Source: Ilyonectria destructans (lineage: Eukaryota; Ascomycota; Sordariomycetes; Hypocreales; Nectriaceae). Taken from it: a DNA stretch of 64,000 bases. How positions within the stretch are numbered: position 1 is the first letter of the stretch; each line of letters begins with the position of its first letter. The notes beneath the pieces are model-generated. The model was not told the origin of the DNA and did no database searches. It worked only from the letters and a program-made list of their open reading frames with translations. Position numbers and translations under genes: made by a program. The stretch is from positions 1,302,001 to 1,366,000 of the forward strand of contig JAHEWK010000001.1 in NCBI GenBank assembly GCA_020740775.1, given 5' to 3'. This document shows positions 47,389-59,890 of the stretch, one piece after another.

Positions 47389-50300
47389 ATGGAGCCAGTG
47401 GGTTTGGCCGTCGGAATATCGGGCCTAGCTGGCCTGTTTACTTCATGTCTGGAAGTCATCGAAAATATTGATTCCTATCGGGACTTTGGACTTGATTCTC
47501 GGGCTCTGGCTGCCCAGTTTGATGCTGACAGACTTCGCTTCGATGAATGGGGGCAGGCTGTCGGTATCAAACACGGGAAGCTATCCGAAGACCATCATCG
47601 CGCTCTTGATGATCCTCGAAAATTATCCATGACTAAAGAACTCTTATACCTTATTAAGCAGATTTCTGGCGATTCCGATGATGCTCTCACTCAGCACGAA
47701 TTTTTGTTGGACGCCGAGCTCGCAGCACAAACGAGATTTACCCCAAACCGGGCCTGGCCTAATCGCAGTTCACTTGCAGCATCGAAGCGGCAAAAGATTG
47801 CTTGGGCATTGAGAGGAAAACGGAAGCGCACAGCACAAGTCGAACAGTTTGGGTCTTTGGTGCAACATCTACACACGCTCATTCCTCCAGACCCAGCACA
47901 AGGAGAATTAGCGACGTATAGTCATGACCCTGGACCTATGCAAGGTTCGAATGGAGCTCCTACTTGGTTATCGCGTTATCTTACTGAAGACAATAGGCAT
48001 CCTAGATAGCACTAGCCTTGTTGAGCTCAAACAGGCTCTGGTTAGGATAGAGGAGGAAATTGAAGGCAAGGTTTATTCTACTGTACAAGTCACAACCCCA
48101 TGCTAACAAGCACAGCCGAAACACGACGAGACCTGCACGCCTGGCTGGGTCGTCCTTCTCCCACCGACCTCTACAATGACTCCACCCAGAAAAGAGTAGA
48201 CGACACGTGCGATTGGATTCTAGATCGCCCTCTGTTTACCACGTGGCTTTTGCCTGACGAGGCAGGGCAAATTGCCAACCTGCTGTGGGTGAATGGACCG
48301 GCTGGGTTCGGAAAGACCATATTATGCGCCAGGGTTGTCGAACACCTCTCATCGTCGCTGGAGACACCTGTTGCGTACTTTTTCCTATCATCAAATTCCG
48401 AAGGCCGTGACGACCCATTTTCAGCGATAAGGTCATGGATAGCCCAGGTGATCTCTCGCGACCAGGCTGCGTTCGACTTGGCCCGTAAGATGTGGTTGGC
48501 TCAAGACGAAAAATCGCGACGAGAACGAACATCATTACGCTCTTCCGAGAAATTGTACATGCCGTGCCGAGTTGCACATTCGTTCTAGATGGGTTGGATG
48601 AATGCACGTGGATCGGGGAGGACCGAACGGGTCAGGACACTGTCGCCAGGTTCATTGAGGCAATTTCGTGGGCGATTGCGGATACTACCAGTCGAATTAT
48701 GATCGTCAGTCGTGACGAGCCTGAAATCCGACGGGCTCTGAGTGATATCAGAGGGTTTCTCGAGCTCAAGATTTCCCCTCAAGATGTTCGACACGATGTA
48801 CTCTTGTTCTCCAGAAGCATCGTCGACCGAAAACTGTCCAAGAAGGATGAAATCACGAAGAGTGACATCTCTCTGAAGATGGCAGACCGCTGCAATGGTC
48901 AGTTCATATGGGTAAAGATGCAAGAGGGCTCCCTACGCAATTGGAAAAACAAGAAGCAGCTCGAAGATGCCATTGATAAGACCCCAGCTCTTCTTGAACA
49001 CCTCTACGAACGGAACTGGACGAGGATGTCTCGACTTCCTATCGAAGAAAGGAACCGTGCTTATGATCTGTTACGATGGGCTGCGTTCGCTCTACGTCCC
49101 CTTACTGTCTGCGAGATCGCAGAAGCGGTACTCATCGAGAACGAACGTGATCAACTACACCTTGACGAGATTCCTGACTTTGTAGATGAAGAATACATTG
49201 ACAGCGAGATTCTTGGTCCGTGTGGATCTCTTCTAGAGATCAGAAACTCCACATCACAAACCTGCGCTGCCTTGAAGACGGTCCATCTGGCCCATTTCTC
49301 GATTAGACAATATTTTCTCTGCCACACCGCAGCTCAAGGGGAACTCCTGATCGCCAATCACAACTTACAATACTCCAACGAATCGCTAGAAAACGCCAGA
49401 CTCGCTATTATGTGCCTACGCTATGTTGATTATCAGGACGTATGGGAAGGTGTTCTTCACGTTGAGGAAGGCAATGTCAAGAGATCATTCCGGGATTACG
49501 CGTCAGGTGTCTGGTATCAACATGCGACCGCAAGCGGATCAAAAGACCCTACCTTGGTTGATCTCATGAATGGGTTGTTTGACACACGCAATCCTAACTG
49601 GGATCGATGGAGAAAATGGGTCGACTTGAACAATGAGGCGCTACAGATGTATGAAAGTTCGGATGAAAGTCCGGCGAGCCCCCTGCATTATGCTTCGCAA
49701 CTTGGCTTGGTCGAAGTTGTACGGCATCAGCTAAATAATGGCAACAGTAGAGTGGATGGCAAACACGCATGCGGAACAGCATTGGGGGTTGCTTCTGAGA
49801 GGGGAAACGTGGACGTAGTTGATCTACTACTGGAGGCACGGGCCGACGCAACAATCACAGACAGCGCCGGATGGACGCCTCTACACTCCGCTTCAGATCG
49901 AGGACATACGCAGGTGGTGAATCTGCTTCTAGAACACGGCGGTGATGCAATGGCTACCACAAACACCGGATTGACGCCACTACACGCAGCATCCGAGTCA
50001 GGTCATGTAGACGTCGTCAACCTGCTTATTAATAAGCTGGCTGATTTATCGTTCACAGATGCTAACGGATGGACTCCATTGAATACGGCTTCGTTCAATG
50101 GGCACACTCGGGTGGTTGAGTTACTTCTCGCCAAGGGAGCTGACTTGACGGTTCCAACTATCCACGGATGGATGCCATTACATGCGGCTTCATTCAACGG
50201 TCGTATTGAAGTAGTTGAGCTACTTCTCCGCCATGGGGCTGACTGGATGGTTTCAGACACCGAGGGATGGACGCCATTGCATGCGGCCTCATCCAAGGGA

Positions 50301-51485
50301 CACACCAAAGTAGTTGAGTTACTTCTCGACCAGGGAGCTGATCGGAATGTTGCAGATACCGAGGGATGGACGCCAATATACGTGGCATCCTCCAATGGAC
50401 ATGCCGAGGTAGTGAACCTACTTATTGAAAAGGGGGCCGATCTAATGGTGGCGACCAAATCTGGGTGGACACCAATAAACGGAGCATCGTCTGAAGGATA
50501 TTCTGAATTGGTAAAGATCCTACTAGAACAAGGGGCTGATTTGAATGTTGCGAATAACCTCGGATGGACACCAATGATCTCATCGTCGGCCAACGGATAT
50601 GCTGACATTGTCAAGCTACTTCTCGACTGGGGAGCTGATAGCTCAATCGTATCCCACCAGGGATACACAGCACTACACACAGCAGCACTGCACAGATGTA
50701 TTGATGTAGTCAAGGTATTGTTAGAACATGGGGCTGATTTGAACGCTACGAATCATCTCGGATGGACGCCAACAATCACGTCGTCGATCTATGGATATGG
50801 TGACATCATCAAGCTACTTCTCAACTGGGGAGCTGATGGCACAATTAAGTCTCAGGATGGACGCACGGCATTGCACGCAGCAGCATCGCTTGGGCATCTT
50901 GAGGTGGTGAAGGAATTAATGGAGAGATTGGGCGATCCCGGAGCCACTACCAAGGACTATTGTGGTCGCACGCCCTTAATTCTTGCAGCCAGAGCAGGGC
51001 ATCATCAAGTTGTCATGATGATGTTGGCCAGCAGACTATCAGCAAGTGTAAAGGACTGGCACGGCACAACAGCGCTGTTCGCTGCAGCGAGAAACGGGCA
51101 TACTAAGACAGTGGAGCTTCTACTCGCGACCAACGACGTCCAAGTTGACCAAACAGACGGCTTTGGTCGGACACTCTTCTGGTGGACTGAGTGGAATGGA
51201 CACCACCAAATTACGAAGCTCTTACGACACCATGCCGAGAAGCAGGGCACCAAAATCGCCTACAACGATACTCCAACAACTGTCACTATCGTGCCCTACG
51301 ACATGGATCAGCCATATTGCGACGCGTGTTTGTTATGCATCCCACCTGGCTGCAGCTTCTTCCATTGCTATAGCTGCAGCAGGAGCAACTTTGATCTCTG
51401 CTTGCAGTGTACTGAATTTGGAGTCAAGTGCATGGACACATCCCATGAGTTGGTGTTATTTAAGCCTAGTACAGAAACGTCGTGA
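47389..51485 (+). CDS. HeLo-NACHT-ankyrin-ZZ NLR, frameshifted in this sequence
   Basis: Exons 47389-47944, 47997-48065 and 48116-51485. Intron 2 is GC-AG (GCAAGG...CACAG). Residues 1-185 are a HeLo domain (MEPVGLAVGISGLAGLFTSC, RDFGLDSRALAAQFDADRLRFDEWG), the membrane-active cell-death domain of HET-S-type proteins. Next come the RRDLHAWLG linker, NACHT with Walker A GPAGFGKT (269-276) and Walker B FVLDGLDEC, about 16 ankyrin repeats (about 49670-51230) and a C-terminal ZZ-type zinc finger (CDAC...CYSC...CLQC). In the A5 run at 48509-48513 the frame shifts by one base: the 5' frame would stop after about 365 residues (HeLo plus part of NACHT), while the 3' frame is open for 2.9 kb. One missing base would account for it (about 1331 residues intact), so this is either a sequencing error or a recent null allele. 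Confidence 0.8.
49850..50890 (+). repeat. 99-bp ankyrin-coding repeats with high internal similarity
   Basis: Units repeat every 99 bp (for example GGATGG starts at 50067, 50166 and 50265). Most start with a GWTPL-type codon run and contain GHTxVVELLL. Similarity at the nucleotide level is high enough that long antisense frames stay open across the array. This suggests recent unit duplication or homogenisation. Confidence 0.75.
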
Positions 51486-52056
51486 GAATAATGATGGTGC
51501 TCTTTATGGAAACGTTCCAAAATTTGGCAGTTGACGCGAACGCTACTCTCCGGCCTCAATGGCTAACAAGGTGATGTTGTACGACTGTCTGGGCATCCCC
51601 GACTATTCAACTGTCGAATCCACGTACCATCTAGCAAGTGTATGTAAAATCTAGTGGAAGGCTCCTAGTCGCTGTGCGTCGCTTCAAGGTGGTGAGTTGG
51701 CTCATTCAGGAATAACACAATCACATGGATGAAGAGTAACGGTTGATGGAAGAAAATGCACATTATTTTATCAAGTCTAAATATCATCAGGTCTATTCCT
51801 GAATTCATGCTCTGTGTATCGAGCCCTTCTATTTCCAGATACGCTTCGCTTTCCTTGGTATCTCCATCTCAATAAAGAGTGTCATGATGATCATTGATCC
51901 GTCCGTTGTCACGGTGTTGTCATTTAATGTGCCTCCAAACGCCGCAGAGCTTGCTCATGCAAGAAAAAATTAAGAAAGGGCCATCTTTTCCGGCCAAAAG
52001 GATCAGGAGAAGAGAAGTAGAAAGATTCCGTCGTTAATCATCGCTTTGTCAATCGC
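51486..52056. other. intergenic between convergent genes
   Basis: 3' flanks of the HeLo-NLR and the secreted protein gene. Nothing else supportable. Confidence 0.5.
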
Positions 52057-52620
52057 TCACAGAACAGCGCTAATCTCAGTGATGGGAACCTTGGTAGTGA
52101 TGGGCTCGCAGCTGGTGAGACGGTGAGAGTAGAGGCCGCTCTTGCCCTCGGTGTAGTTGGGGTTCTTGTAGGTCGAGTCCTTGCAAGCGAGCTTGAGAGT
52201 CTTCGAGCCCTTGGCCTCGAAGCGACCGCCCTCGGCGGCGCAAGACCAGGACTGGTCGATGGCCAGGACGCCGGTCTTGTGGTTGAAGGTGAAGCTGGCC
52301 GAGTCGCCCGTCTCGGATTTGCAGTTGTAGGTCGTGCTGCCGTTGAGGAAGTCCTTTGACTGGCTGGTGCCCTTGCACGTGGCCTTGTAGGAGAGGGCCG
52401 AGTTCTCGAGGGTGAAGCTGGCCTTGGACGAGTAGACGGACTTCTTGGGGCTGGTGTAGGTGTGCGAGGCCTCGTAGGTGAAGTCGTGAACGTTCCAGCT
52501 GCTGACCTTGGCACCCCTGGCCATGCAGGACTCGGTCTTGCGGGAGACGATGGAGAGGACGGGAGCGGCGACGGCGCCGGTGGCAAGGAGGAGAGTGGTG
52601 AAAAGGGCGGTGATCTGCAT
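52057..52620 (-). CDS. small secreted cysteine-containing protein, AA1-like
   Basis: An intronless 187-residue frame. Residues 1-19 form a clear signal peptide (hydrophobic, ending VAA before PVLS). The mature protein has six cysteines (C32 and five later), beta-strand-like alternation (SWNVHDFTYEASHTYTSP) and many Ser/Thr/Lys residues, matching my memory of fungal AA1-like/Alt a 1-type secreted proteins. Such proteins are frequent among candidate apoplastic effectors, but no activity can be read here. Codon usage is strongly biased to C/G-ending codons, which suggests high expression. The family call is moderate; secretion is strongly supported. Confidence 0.8.
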   Translation of the reverse strand: MQITALFTTLLLATGAVAAPVLSIVSRKTESCMARGAKVSSWNVHDFTYEASHTYTSPKKSVYSSKASFTLENSALSYKATCKGTSQSKDFLNGSTTYNCKSETGDSASFTFNHKTGVLAIDQSWSCAAEGGRFEAKGSKTLKLACKDSTYKNPNYTEGKSGLYSHRLTSCEPITTKVPITEISAVL

Positions 52621-55600
52621 GTTGGCGGCGTTGAAGGGGTTTAAGAGTGATGGTTGAGTGTGAATGGTTCTTGAGTAGAATGCGAAGGGTGATGTTCTGG
52701 ATTCTTTTGGCTAAGAAGTGTGGATGGAGTGTGGTGATGGCGGTGTGGTGTTGTTGTGATGGATGTCTTATGCTTATCCCAAAGGGCGGCAGGCCCTTCT
52801 TTAAATAATCGGCCCTAGCTCATGTTCCAACGCACACTTGCCGGAATATTGAACAGCATTCTTAGTGAAGCCACCGTCGGACAACCGTTCAGCGCACACA
52901 AGGCCGCCATCCGGGAAGCGTGATGGGACCGCCCGGCGTGACGTAGCACGCAGCTCGTATTTCCCCAAGTCCACACCCAATGCGGCCCGGCAGAGCGGAG
53001 TTGGACGGCTGGTCTCCATTTGGCGTGCATTAAGCGTATGCATATCCTAAAATAGGTGAACAAACCATGGACCGAAAGGGAACAGAAACAAGGGTATGGC
53101 CGGTAGTGAGAGGAGAGGCTGGAAGGAGGCGTGCAGCTGGGCCTCGGGTTGCTAGCTGTTTTTTGCACCATCCCGTCGTGCACCGTAGGTGTGCTTCCGT
53201 ACCGTCTTCAGTGGCGTGACGGTGAGAGCCTCGCCCTTTCTAGAGTGAGACCGGGTGCATATGCGCTATGCTATAGTGGTGATGGGGCTGTCGATAGCGG
53301 GAACGCACCGACCAGGACACACTCTAGACGGGGAATTCAGCCTGGCTTGCCTGACTAGATCATGGCTATTCTTCCACGCGAGATCACCAAATCTTCCGTT
53401 TATAATGCCGACATAGCGAGCTCTCTTTCTCAAGAATCAACACCGTGAAATCATCGTATCAGCCGGCACCGTTTCTCCGTAAACAATTCACGCAAGCGAC
53501 GCACCACTCGAAGGATGACATGTGCAGGCCGTGAGAAACACGGCTCCTCCACAGGTCCAATCCCACGCATGGATTGCATTCTCGCCGACGTTTGCTGATC
53601 CATCCTCGAGCACGCACCACATCCAACTGCTCGTTCCCCTCCGTGCCGCCCGAGGTGAGGCTTCCGTCCCCCCGCACCGCTGAGCTGAACTTGGCAACTC
53701 GGCGATATCATCGGTGGTGCGGTGGAGCTTGCACACGGCCTCACTAAGAGACCGCGGCGGGTGGTTGGAGCTCCCCGGGAGCCAAGCCGGGAGACCAAGC
53801 GGATCTGCAGCGTCCGGCCAGGGGTCGCGAAAACCTTTGACGGATGCATCAATCACCAAACCTATGTTCAGCCCTTCAAAGGATCAGCCAGCAGCGTGTC
53901 CGTCGTCGTCAGCATGTCCGCTGTCGTTGGGAGAATGTACGACGGTTGGGCTCACGGCATAGCCACGCATGTCGGTCAACCAGCAACCTACCGTATTTGC
54001 CATGTGCGATGCCGCCACACACGCACCTCACACTTACACGGCGCCGTTGGTCAATAGTCGTTGCACCACAGCCACCCACCACCTCGTGGACAAGGTCAGC
54101 GGACTAAGTTAGGCCTGGCTTGCCCTGGCAGCTCCCAAAGTCCCTCCCGTGATGATGCCAACTGCAAGGCTGGGCGGAGCGGGTGCTGCACATCAGCACA
54201 CAGGCTACTGCACAGAAGCAATCCTCCGAGCCCAGGAACCCCATCGTCAGAACAACCCGACTTGATCTATCTTGGGCTGGGCGGGCGATCAGTGAATCCA
54301 CCCTGCCGCATAAACGAGGGGAAACCGAACCATCTCGGCCGGCTCTTGTGCGTTAGACCACGGCTCGTTTGTTCAGCCTTGAATGCCGGACAACAGCCTC
54401 AATCCCACTCCCAGCCTCTCGCCACACTGTTGGCCAGAACCGTCAAGACCCATGAAAGAAGTGCCCTCCACCACGCTAGACGACCACGACATCGTTCTGC
54501 GGGGTTACGAGCAGCTCCATCACAGTCACGCCGTGGCACCCGAGACAAAGAATGCCACTTCCACGCCTTGCGTTGCCGTTCCCCCAATTGTTCACATCGC
54601 CACCACCGCCCTCAACAAAATTCCAAGAGAGCGGTCTGGGGCGGCCTCCTGCTTCTGCAGACGGGCGATGGCCTTGACCGCCCGATGGGATCGAAGGAAA
54701 TGGGCCCTTGTGCCACCCTACGAGCGGGCCGCTGCAGGGACCATCCCCGTGCGCGTCACCATGGCATGCATTCGACGTGTTGCTAAACATGGCATCGGTT
54801 CACTTCCGCGAGGAAGGACTCTGCTCTCGCCGGAGGAAGAGGAGGAGCTGGGAGGCTGGACCGTTGACGGGCGATCGGTACGATGCTTGTGTCTCCCATG
54901 TGAACTAAGACGGTCTCTCCCGGTCATACCGATGTCTCTCCGATCGTAGCTTTCCCATGCAACGTTAGACTCGGCCGCGCCAGCGTCAGCCGGGCAAAGA
55001 AGTGCCTCGTACTAGTTGCGCATCTTTCGTGTGCTCCGGGACCACCTCCGGTGTCGTGCCTGCCAGGGCCCGGTCGGCCGCTTGCGTTCTCCCGTATTTG
55101 CGTGCATGATGTTGCATCGTGAAGCTTTGTGAAATAGCTCACCGGGATCCAGGTGCCCGACGCCATGTCTAACTTGGATGCCTAGGGAGGTGCTGAGGTC
55201 GCCGCGATATTCGCGGGATACCAATTACGTCACCATCTATCCTTCCCCATGGCGGGAGGATGCCTGGCTGTATTAGCAATGGCTTCCCAGGCCCGTAAGA
55301 TCGAACTCTCTGAATAAATGTGTGAATGGTAGAATGTCAAGGCGTCATAGATGCTGTTCTGGTGTTTCGGTCTTTGTATGGCGGGGTAAACGTTGTTCTT
55401 GTTTGTTCTCAGCTGGGCTGTTCTCGCATTGTATGTCGAAGAATATGCTTCAAACAACTTACACTAACAGTGCGAGAAACAGGATTTCAGATATTTCGGG
55501 GATTTGCAGGGGAGATTTTTATTCCATTGTTTATCTCTCATGAAACTTGAGAGGGTCTGGATTTGGTCAGACACGGCAGATTCTTGAGGAAGCGCGGCTA

Positions 55601-55898
55601 CCACCTTCCACGCCAGCAGTCAAGCAGGTGCTCGCCCTCTTCACTCACCACCATTGAACAATATGCCACAGATTAAAATTTTCATCAAAACCATCTTCAC
55701 ATAGTTTGCCCACCTCTTCAAGACACTGTCGATCTCATCTAGTCTAGGGTAATTCGAGGATTTGCTTTACCATCCCCGCTTTTATGTCAGCACTTAATCC
55801 TTCAGATGCCGAATATCCGCAAGCAAGCTGGATGCCTTATCATCTCAGTAAACTTCTTCTTATTCTTACCAAATATCCCGCGTTAAAGCTCCGATCTG
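52621..55898. other. long gene-free, GC-richer stretch
   Basis: About 3.3 kb. Several long frames exist (for example 54061-54786 and 54383-54949, plus) but overlap each other, are Arg/Ser/Pro/His-rich as expected of non-coding GC-rich DNA, and show no motif. TA-rich TTTAAATAA at 52799-52807 may be part of the promoter of the secreted protein gene, rather far upstream. Confidence 0.5.
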
Positions 55899-56840
55899 AT
55901 GGCTTCCGAGAAAGAAAGAGAGGCCAAGGCCGGCCAAGAGCTCGTCAACGATGATGCGCCTCCGACTTATGAGCCGACGGACCCCGCGTCGTCTACGCTG
56001 CAGCCGGCTCCACCACCCCCTGTGGACAACAAGTCGGGCCACTCCGATTCAACTCGCCCGACGGCTGAGTCGCCCTTCAACTTCCCGCTAGACACTCCTC
56101 TTCCGCCGTATTCGGCTGCATCGGGGTCGGCCAGCCAGCGACCAATTGCGATTCCGCAGGTCACTCCCAGCCCGGCCTCGCCACTGCTCGCCGCATACGC
56201 TCCGCTGCTCCTCAGCTACGGCATCCCGGCGGAGACGTGGCACTCCTTTCTCGATACCGTGTCGGCCTTCCTTGCGGCCAAGGTGTCGGACCGCGCCCTT
56301 CGCCATGCCGCAAACATGGGCAAGCAAGTTGGCGAAGGCCCCAAGAGCCTTGTCAAGGGCATCGTCTCCCACGCCAAGGACGTGGGCAAGGGGATAGGCA
56401 ACAATGCGAAACGTGGAAATATCATTGGTGCCGCCATGGGCGTTGTCGGCGGCATTATCTCGATACCCGTGTCGGCAGCTCTGGGCACAGCTCGCACCGC
56501 CGCCCAACTCCCCATGTCCGCTGTGTCGGCTGCTACCAGGTCTCCAGAGTCGGCGCGCGAGCGTGCTACAGCTTACCTGGCGGTTGTCAACAAGGACTGG
56601 TTCCATGGCCGCGGTCTTCATGCGACTTTGCTAGATTCGCATGAGATTTCTCACCTGGTCGGTACATCTATAATTGACCAGGTAGAACTACAAGCCGACA
56701 AGGAAGAGAGCGTGGAGCTTAAGCTTGGTGCTTTGGGAGATCACATCGCCAGGTTGGAGGTTCGGACACCGGCCAGCCTGGCCGTGGGGCCTAAGACGTT
56801 GTGGTTGGTATTGACGCAGGTACATCAAACGGATTTGTGA
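55899..56840 (+). CDS. proline-rich fungal protein of unknown function
   Basis: An intronless frame of 313 residues. Residues 1-90 are Pro/Ser/Ala-rich and disordered, with PPTYEP and PPYSA motifs (possible WW-domain ligands). Residues about 100-160 are helical (YGIPAETWHSFLDTVSAFLAA). A Gly/Ala-rich hydrophobic stretch at about 172-200 (GAAMGVVGGIISIPVSAALG) could insert in a membrane. The end is mixed helix/strand. I recognise the general pattern of a conserved Pezizomycotina protein but no functional domain. C-ending codon preference supports that it is expressed. Confidence 0.75.
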   Translation: MASEKEREAKAGQELVNDDAPPTYEPTDPASSTLQPAPPPPVDNKSGHSDSTRPTAESPFNFPLDTPLPPYSAASGSASQRPIAIPQVTPSPASPLLAAYAPLLLSYGIPAETWHSFLDTVSAFLAAKVSDRALRHAANMGKQVGEGPKSLVKGIVSHAKDVGKGIGNNAKRGNIIGAAMGVVGGIISIPVSAALGTARTAAQLPMSAVSAATRSPESARERATAYLAVVNKDWFHGRGLHATLLDSHEISHLVGTSIIDQVELQADKEESVELKLGALGDHIARLEVRTPASLAVGPKTLWLVLTQVHQTDL

Positions 56841-57513
56841 CCTCAACATGCTGGACTTGATTAATGTGCTTGGAAAACGACTTGGTAATCTCAATCATTG
56901 CCAAAACAGGCCTGGGAAGTATTCAATCATAAGTAATTTACTCGGTTGTCCCGAATTAATTATTCTCAGAGGACCCCTTTGTGCTTAAATATCTTTTCCA
57001 TGTTCTTAACCATCGGAACTCAGAGGAAAGAGTAAAGTCCGAACCTTGTTATCAAGAAACCATCCGGGATATAATAGGGTAAAATAGAGCATTGCTATAC
57101 GCGCACACACCTATTGCTATTTGCACACATAACTATATCTTAACCCCAGCGCCTACGGGCGCTAGACTGTTCTAGACGAAACTGTCCCCGCTGCTATGTA
57201 AAAGGTAATATGTCGGCGCAGGGTCATAATATTTACCTCTTGGATTTCTTTTCCTTTAGATCTAGTTTAACCCTAATAGCAGCTATCGAGACTAGTGTAC
57301 TCTGTTATTACATGTATGGTAGGTACTTTGTTCCAGCTGAGACTTCGTTAAAGAAGCCCGTGCCTGTGTGCGAATAGCAACACTCTATTAACAACCTGCC
57401 TGTAATAAGCTCTTCCCATGGCCTGTTTTCCGCAAACACTGGATTTTCTTAACATTCCTCTATAGCCTAAACATTTACTCAATGTCGTGCATTCATCCAT
57501 CACACTGTTCAGT
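56841..57513. other. intergenic between convergent genes
   Basis: AT-rich; contains one short perfect hairpin (57148-57163). No gene. Confidence 0.5.
57148..57163. repeat. short inverted repeat
   Basis: AGCGCC and GGCGCT flank a TACG loop. It lies in AT-rich sequence between convergent genes, so it could help 3'-end formation or be a mobile-element trace. Confidence 0.4.
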
Positions 57514-59233
57514 CTATTTCTTGAATAGTTCTCCGCCTGGAACTGCCTTATCATGCCGCCACCGCAACCTAGAAATGCCACCCACATCACTCGTGGTCTC
57601 AAACTCTAGCCGATAGTATTCATGCGTGCGGATGTACTGCGCGCGTTCCACAGTGGCGTCGTAGGATAGATTCCATGCAAAAGTGTCGTAGTGATAGTGC
57701 CGTAACTGATATCGTTCGTCCGCTCGGCCGAGGAATTCGAGATATAGTTGCCCATCCGTGACCTTGATGTCAATAAACCAATTCTTGATTCGGTTGAAGT
57801 ATCTTCCTTCATATCTTTCGAGGGGACGCGGGTTCGTTCCGACAATGCGCTCCTTCTCGAGCGCCGTCTCTACTTTATCCATTCGCTGAACACCGCTATC
57901 AACGCACTTGGAGACGAGCGAGAGATAGTCTTGCGCGGGCTCGCCAAGCATGAACTTGTCGATTATAGCCTGGCATGTCCAATCAGCAATGTCACAAAGT
58001 CCCAGGGAGTTTTGCAAAACCACGACTGCAGTTTTAGACTCTGGAAGAAAGCAAATGGCACTGGTCGTTCCTGGCATGTTCCCTCCGTGCCAGATGACGA
58101 GCTTTCCCGGATATCGCTCACCAAGCAGCGGAAATGTCTCCAGCATATCCTTATTCCACCCAAAGTCCAGCTTCCCAGGAAGTTGTGTTCTGTTCCAACC
58201 TAGGGCGTAGGTTTGCTCCCATAGGCTATCTACAGGACGCGCCACATGAGGTCGGATGATGGTTGCTATTTCCCGTATCGGGTTTGCCGGCGATGTTGTG
58301 AAAGGCGGTGCCGGAGAAGGAGGCTGAAACTTCGATGAGGGTACTTGAAACAAACTGCGTCTTAGTTCCAATGGCAACAAAACTTGATAGGGATATTGAT
58401 CACTCACTTGTAAGGACAGGGGCATCGCTCTTCGGTATCATGGACTCTAGAGCCTGCAGGTAGGATCCAGCATACTTTAGTAAGTCTGCCATACTCGTCC
58501 TGACAGACTGCCCGGCGAACATCATGGTCTCATTAGAGACATTGCAAAATGGTAGGCGATGAGGAGTTCGATCGGTCAAGATGTTGTAAGGGACAGCGAC
58601 GTTGTCATCCTCTGGCTTACTTGTAAATGTGCGCCTCATGCCCAAAGGAGAGAAGAGGTTTTCTGAAACGTAAGTATCCCAGCTGACACCAGAGACTCTC
58701 TCGATGACCAATCCTGCGATGTTGTACGCGTGGTTGTTATACATGTACTTGCTCCGCACCGGTGCCACCTGTGGCAAATAGTCAAAGGTAGGGATGGATT
58801 GATCCTTAGCGAGAAGGATTCTGTTGTTGGACTCGAGGTAGAGCGCATCTGCCCAAGCTTTACCAGTCCGATGGCTCAGAATGTCTAGCATAGTTAGCTT
58901 GGCCGCATAAATATCAGTTTCCTTTGACATTTCGGGAAGGATGTCATGAACAGGAGTGGTCCACTGTAGCTTCTTTCTGTCCACGAGGATGCCAAGGGCG
59001 GTGGCAGTCATCGCTTTTGTCAGAGATGCCACGTGGAAAATGGTATTTCGGTCGACTGGCAGGTCAGCTTCAACGTCTCGGCGGCCATGGTAGAATTCGT
59101 AAAAGCTGCCATGGTGAATGACGCCGATCGCAATACCTGGAACACCAGCTTCATTGCACATGGCCTCGACCAGTGGCTGAATGCTTTCCAGTCCCGTAGG
59201 ATCTTGGTTTGACGTTCCAAATTGCCCATTCAT
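57514..59233 (-). CDS. class C beta-lactamase-like serine hydrolase
   Basis: Two exons (59233-58408, 58343-57514) give 551 residues. The catalytic S-x-x-K is S70-L-T-K73, the Y-x-N motif is at 165-167 within SKYMYNNHAYN, and HGGNMPG supplies the third motif. These identify the beta-lactamase/penicillin-binding-protein-like fold (esterases, D-amidases, LovD-type acyltransferases). A C-terminal beta-rich region (about 430-551, with RYEGRYFNR and WFIDIKVTDGQLYL) resembles the lipocalin-like domain often attached to fungal members. No signal peptide, so it is probably cytosolic. The substrate is unknown; ester or amide hydrolysis in detoxification or secondary metabolism is likely. Confidence 0.9.
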
Positions 59234-59890
59234 GTTGATCCTTTGACAGTAAAGACTTCATGCAGAGCTGAGGGTGAGATTGGAAGAGGTATGACCTATC
59301 CTCGAGAGAAACAAATCTGTCTAGAATGTTGGCATTGGGACATCGGTTAGCTAGGAGCGAGCGCCGATGTGCTGTGTGATGTTGGAAGGCGAGAAGTAGC
59401 ACTGAACGTACCCTAACAGCAAGATAAACGAGGAGTGTATGCACCGGGTATGCAGAGAGGAAAGTTCCGTGGTTACGAACATATTTGTTTTCTTTTCTAA
59501 AATATCTCGTATCACAGCTTGATCCGGGCATAGCGCATCTATGTTAGGTACCTTGATGAATCGCGCTACCTAGATTAATTATTAAGGTGATTAACTGGAC
59601 TACTTATCGGAATAGATTCTATGATCTTTTATTGTAGGAGATGTGTGCGGGTTAGATCTTGGCTCAGTGTCCCCTGGCGTCTGGAAGGCAATGGCGTGAC
59701 TCGCATGACGTCGACATTGGCCGTTGGCATGGTTGGCCAGTTGCTACCGCGAGACTTTTCTCCGCACTTTGCTCCTGCATACTCACTCCATAAATTCACC
59801 GTGTAGGTTCATTCCAGATCACATACTCAGTTGGGTTGTTACCTAATTTCTGTTTCTTGAAAACTACCTTACCTTGAAGGTTAGCAGAAT
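59234..59890. promoter_or_regulatory. shared upstream region of the hydrolase and glutathione transferase genes
   Basis: 657 bp between divergent genes. No gene is supportable; overlapping short frames have no features. Confidence 0.4.

Noticed and set aside
50003..50713. 236-codon minus-strand frame
   Set aside because: Antisense to the ankyrin array; it stays open only because the 99-bp repeat unit has no stop in that frame.
52038..52586. 182-codon minus-strand frame overlapping the secreted protein gene
   Set aside because: Low-complexity Ser/Pro/Arg/Thr product in a shifted frame of the secreted protein gene, caused by its strong C/G third-base bias.
54061..54786. 241-codon plus-strand frame
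   Set aside because: Arg/Ser/His/Pro-rich composition, overlapping frames on both strands, no motif, no signal peptide; typical of chance frames in GC-rich DNA.
54383..54949. 188-codon plus-strand frame
   Set aside because: Overlaps the frame above in another register and shows no recognisable domain.
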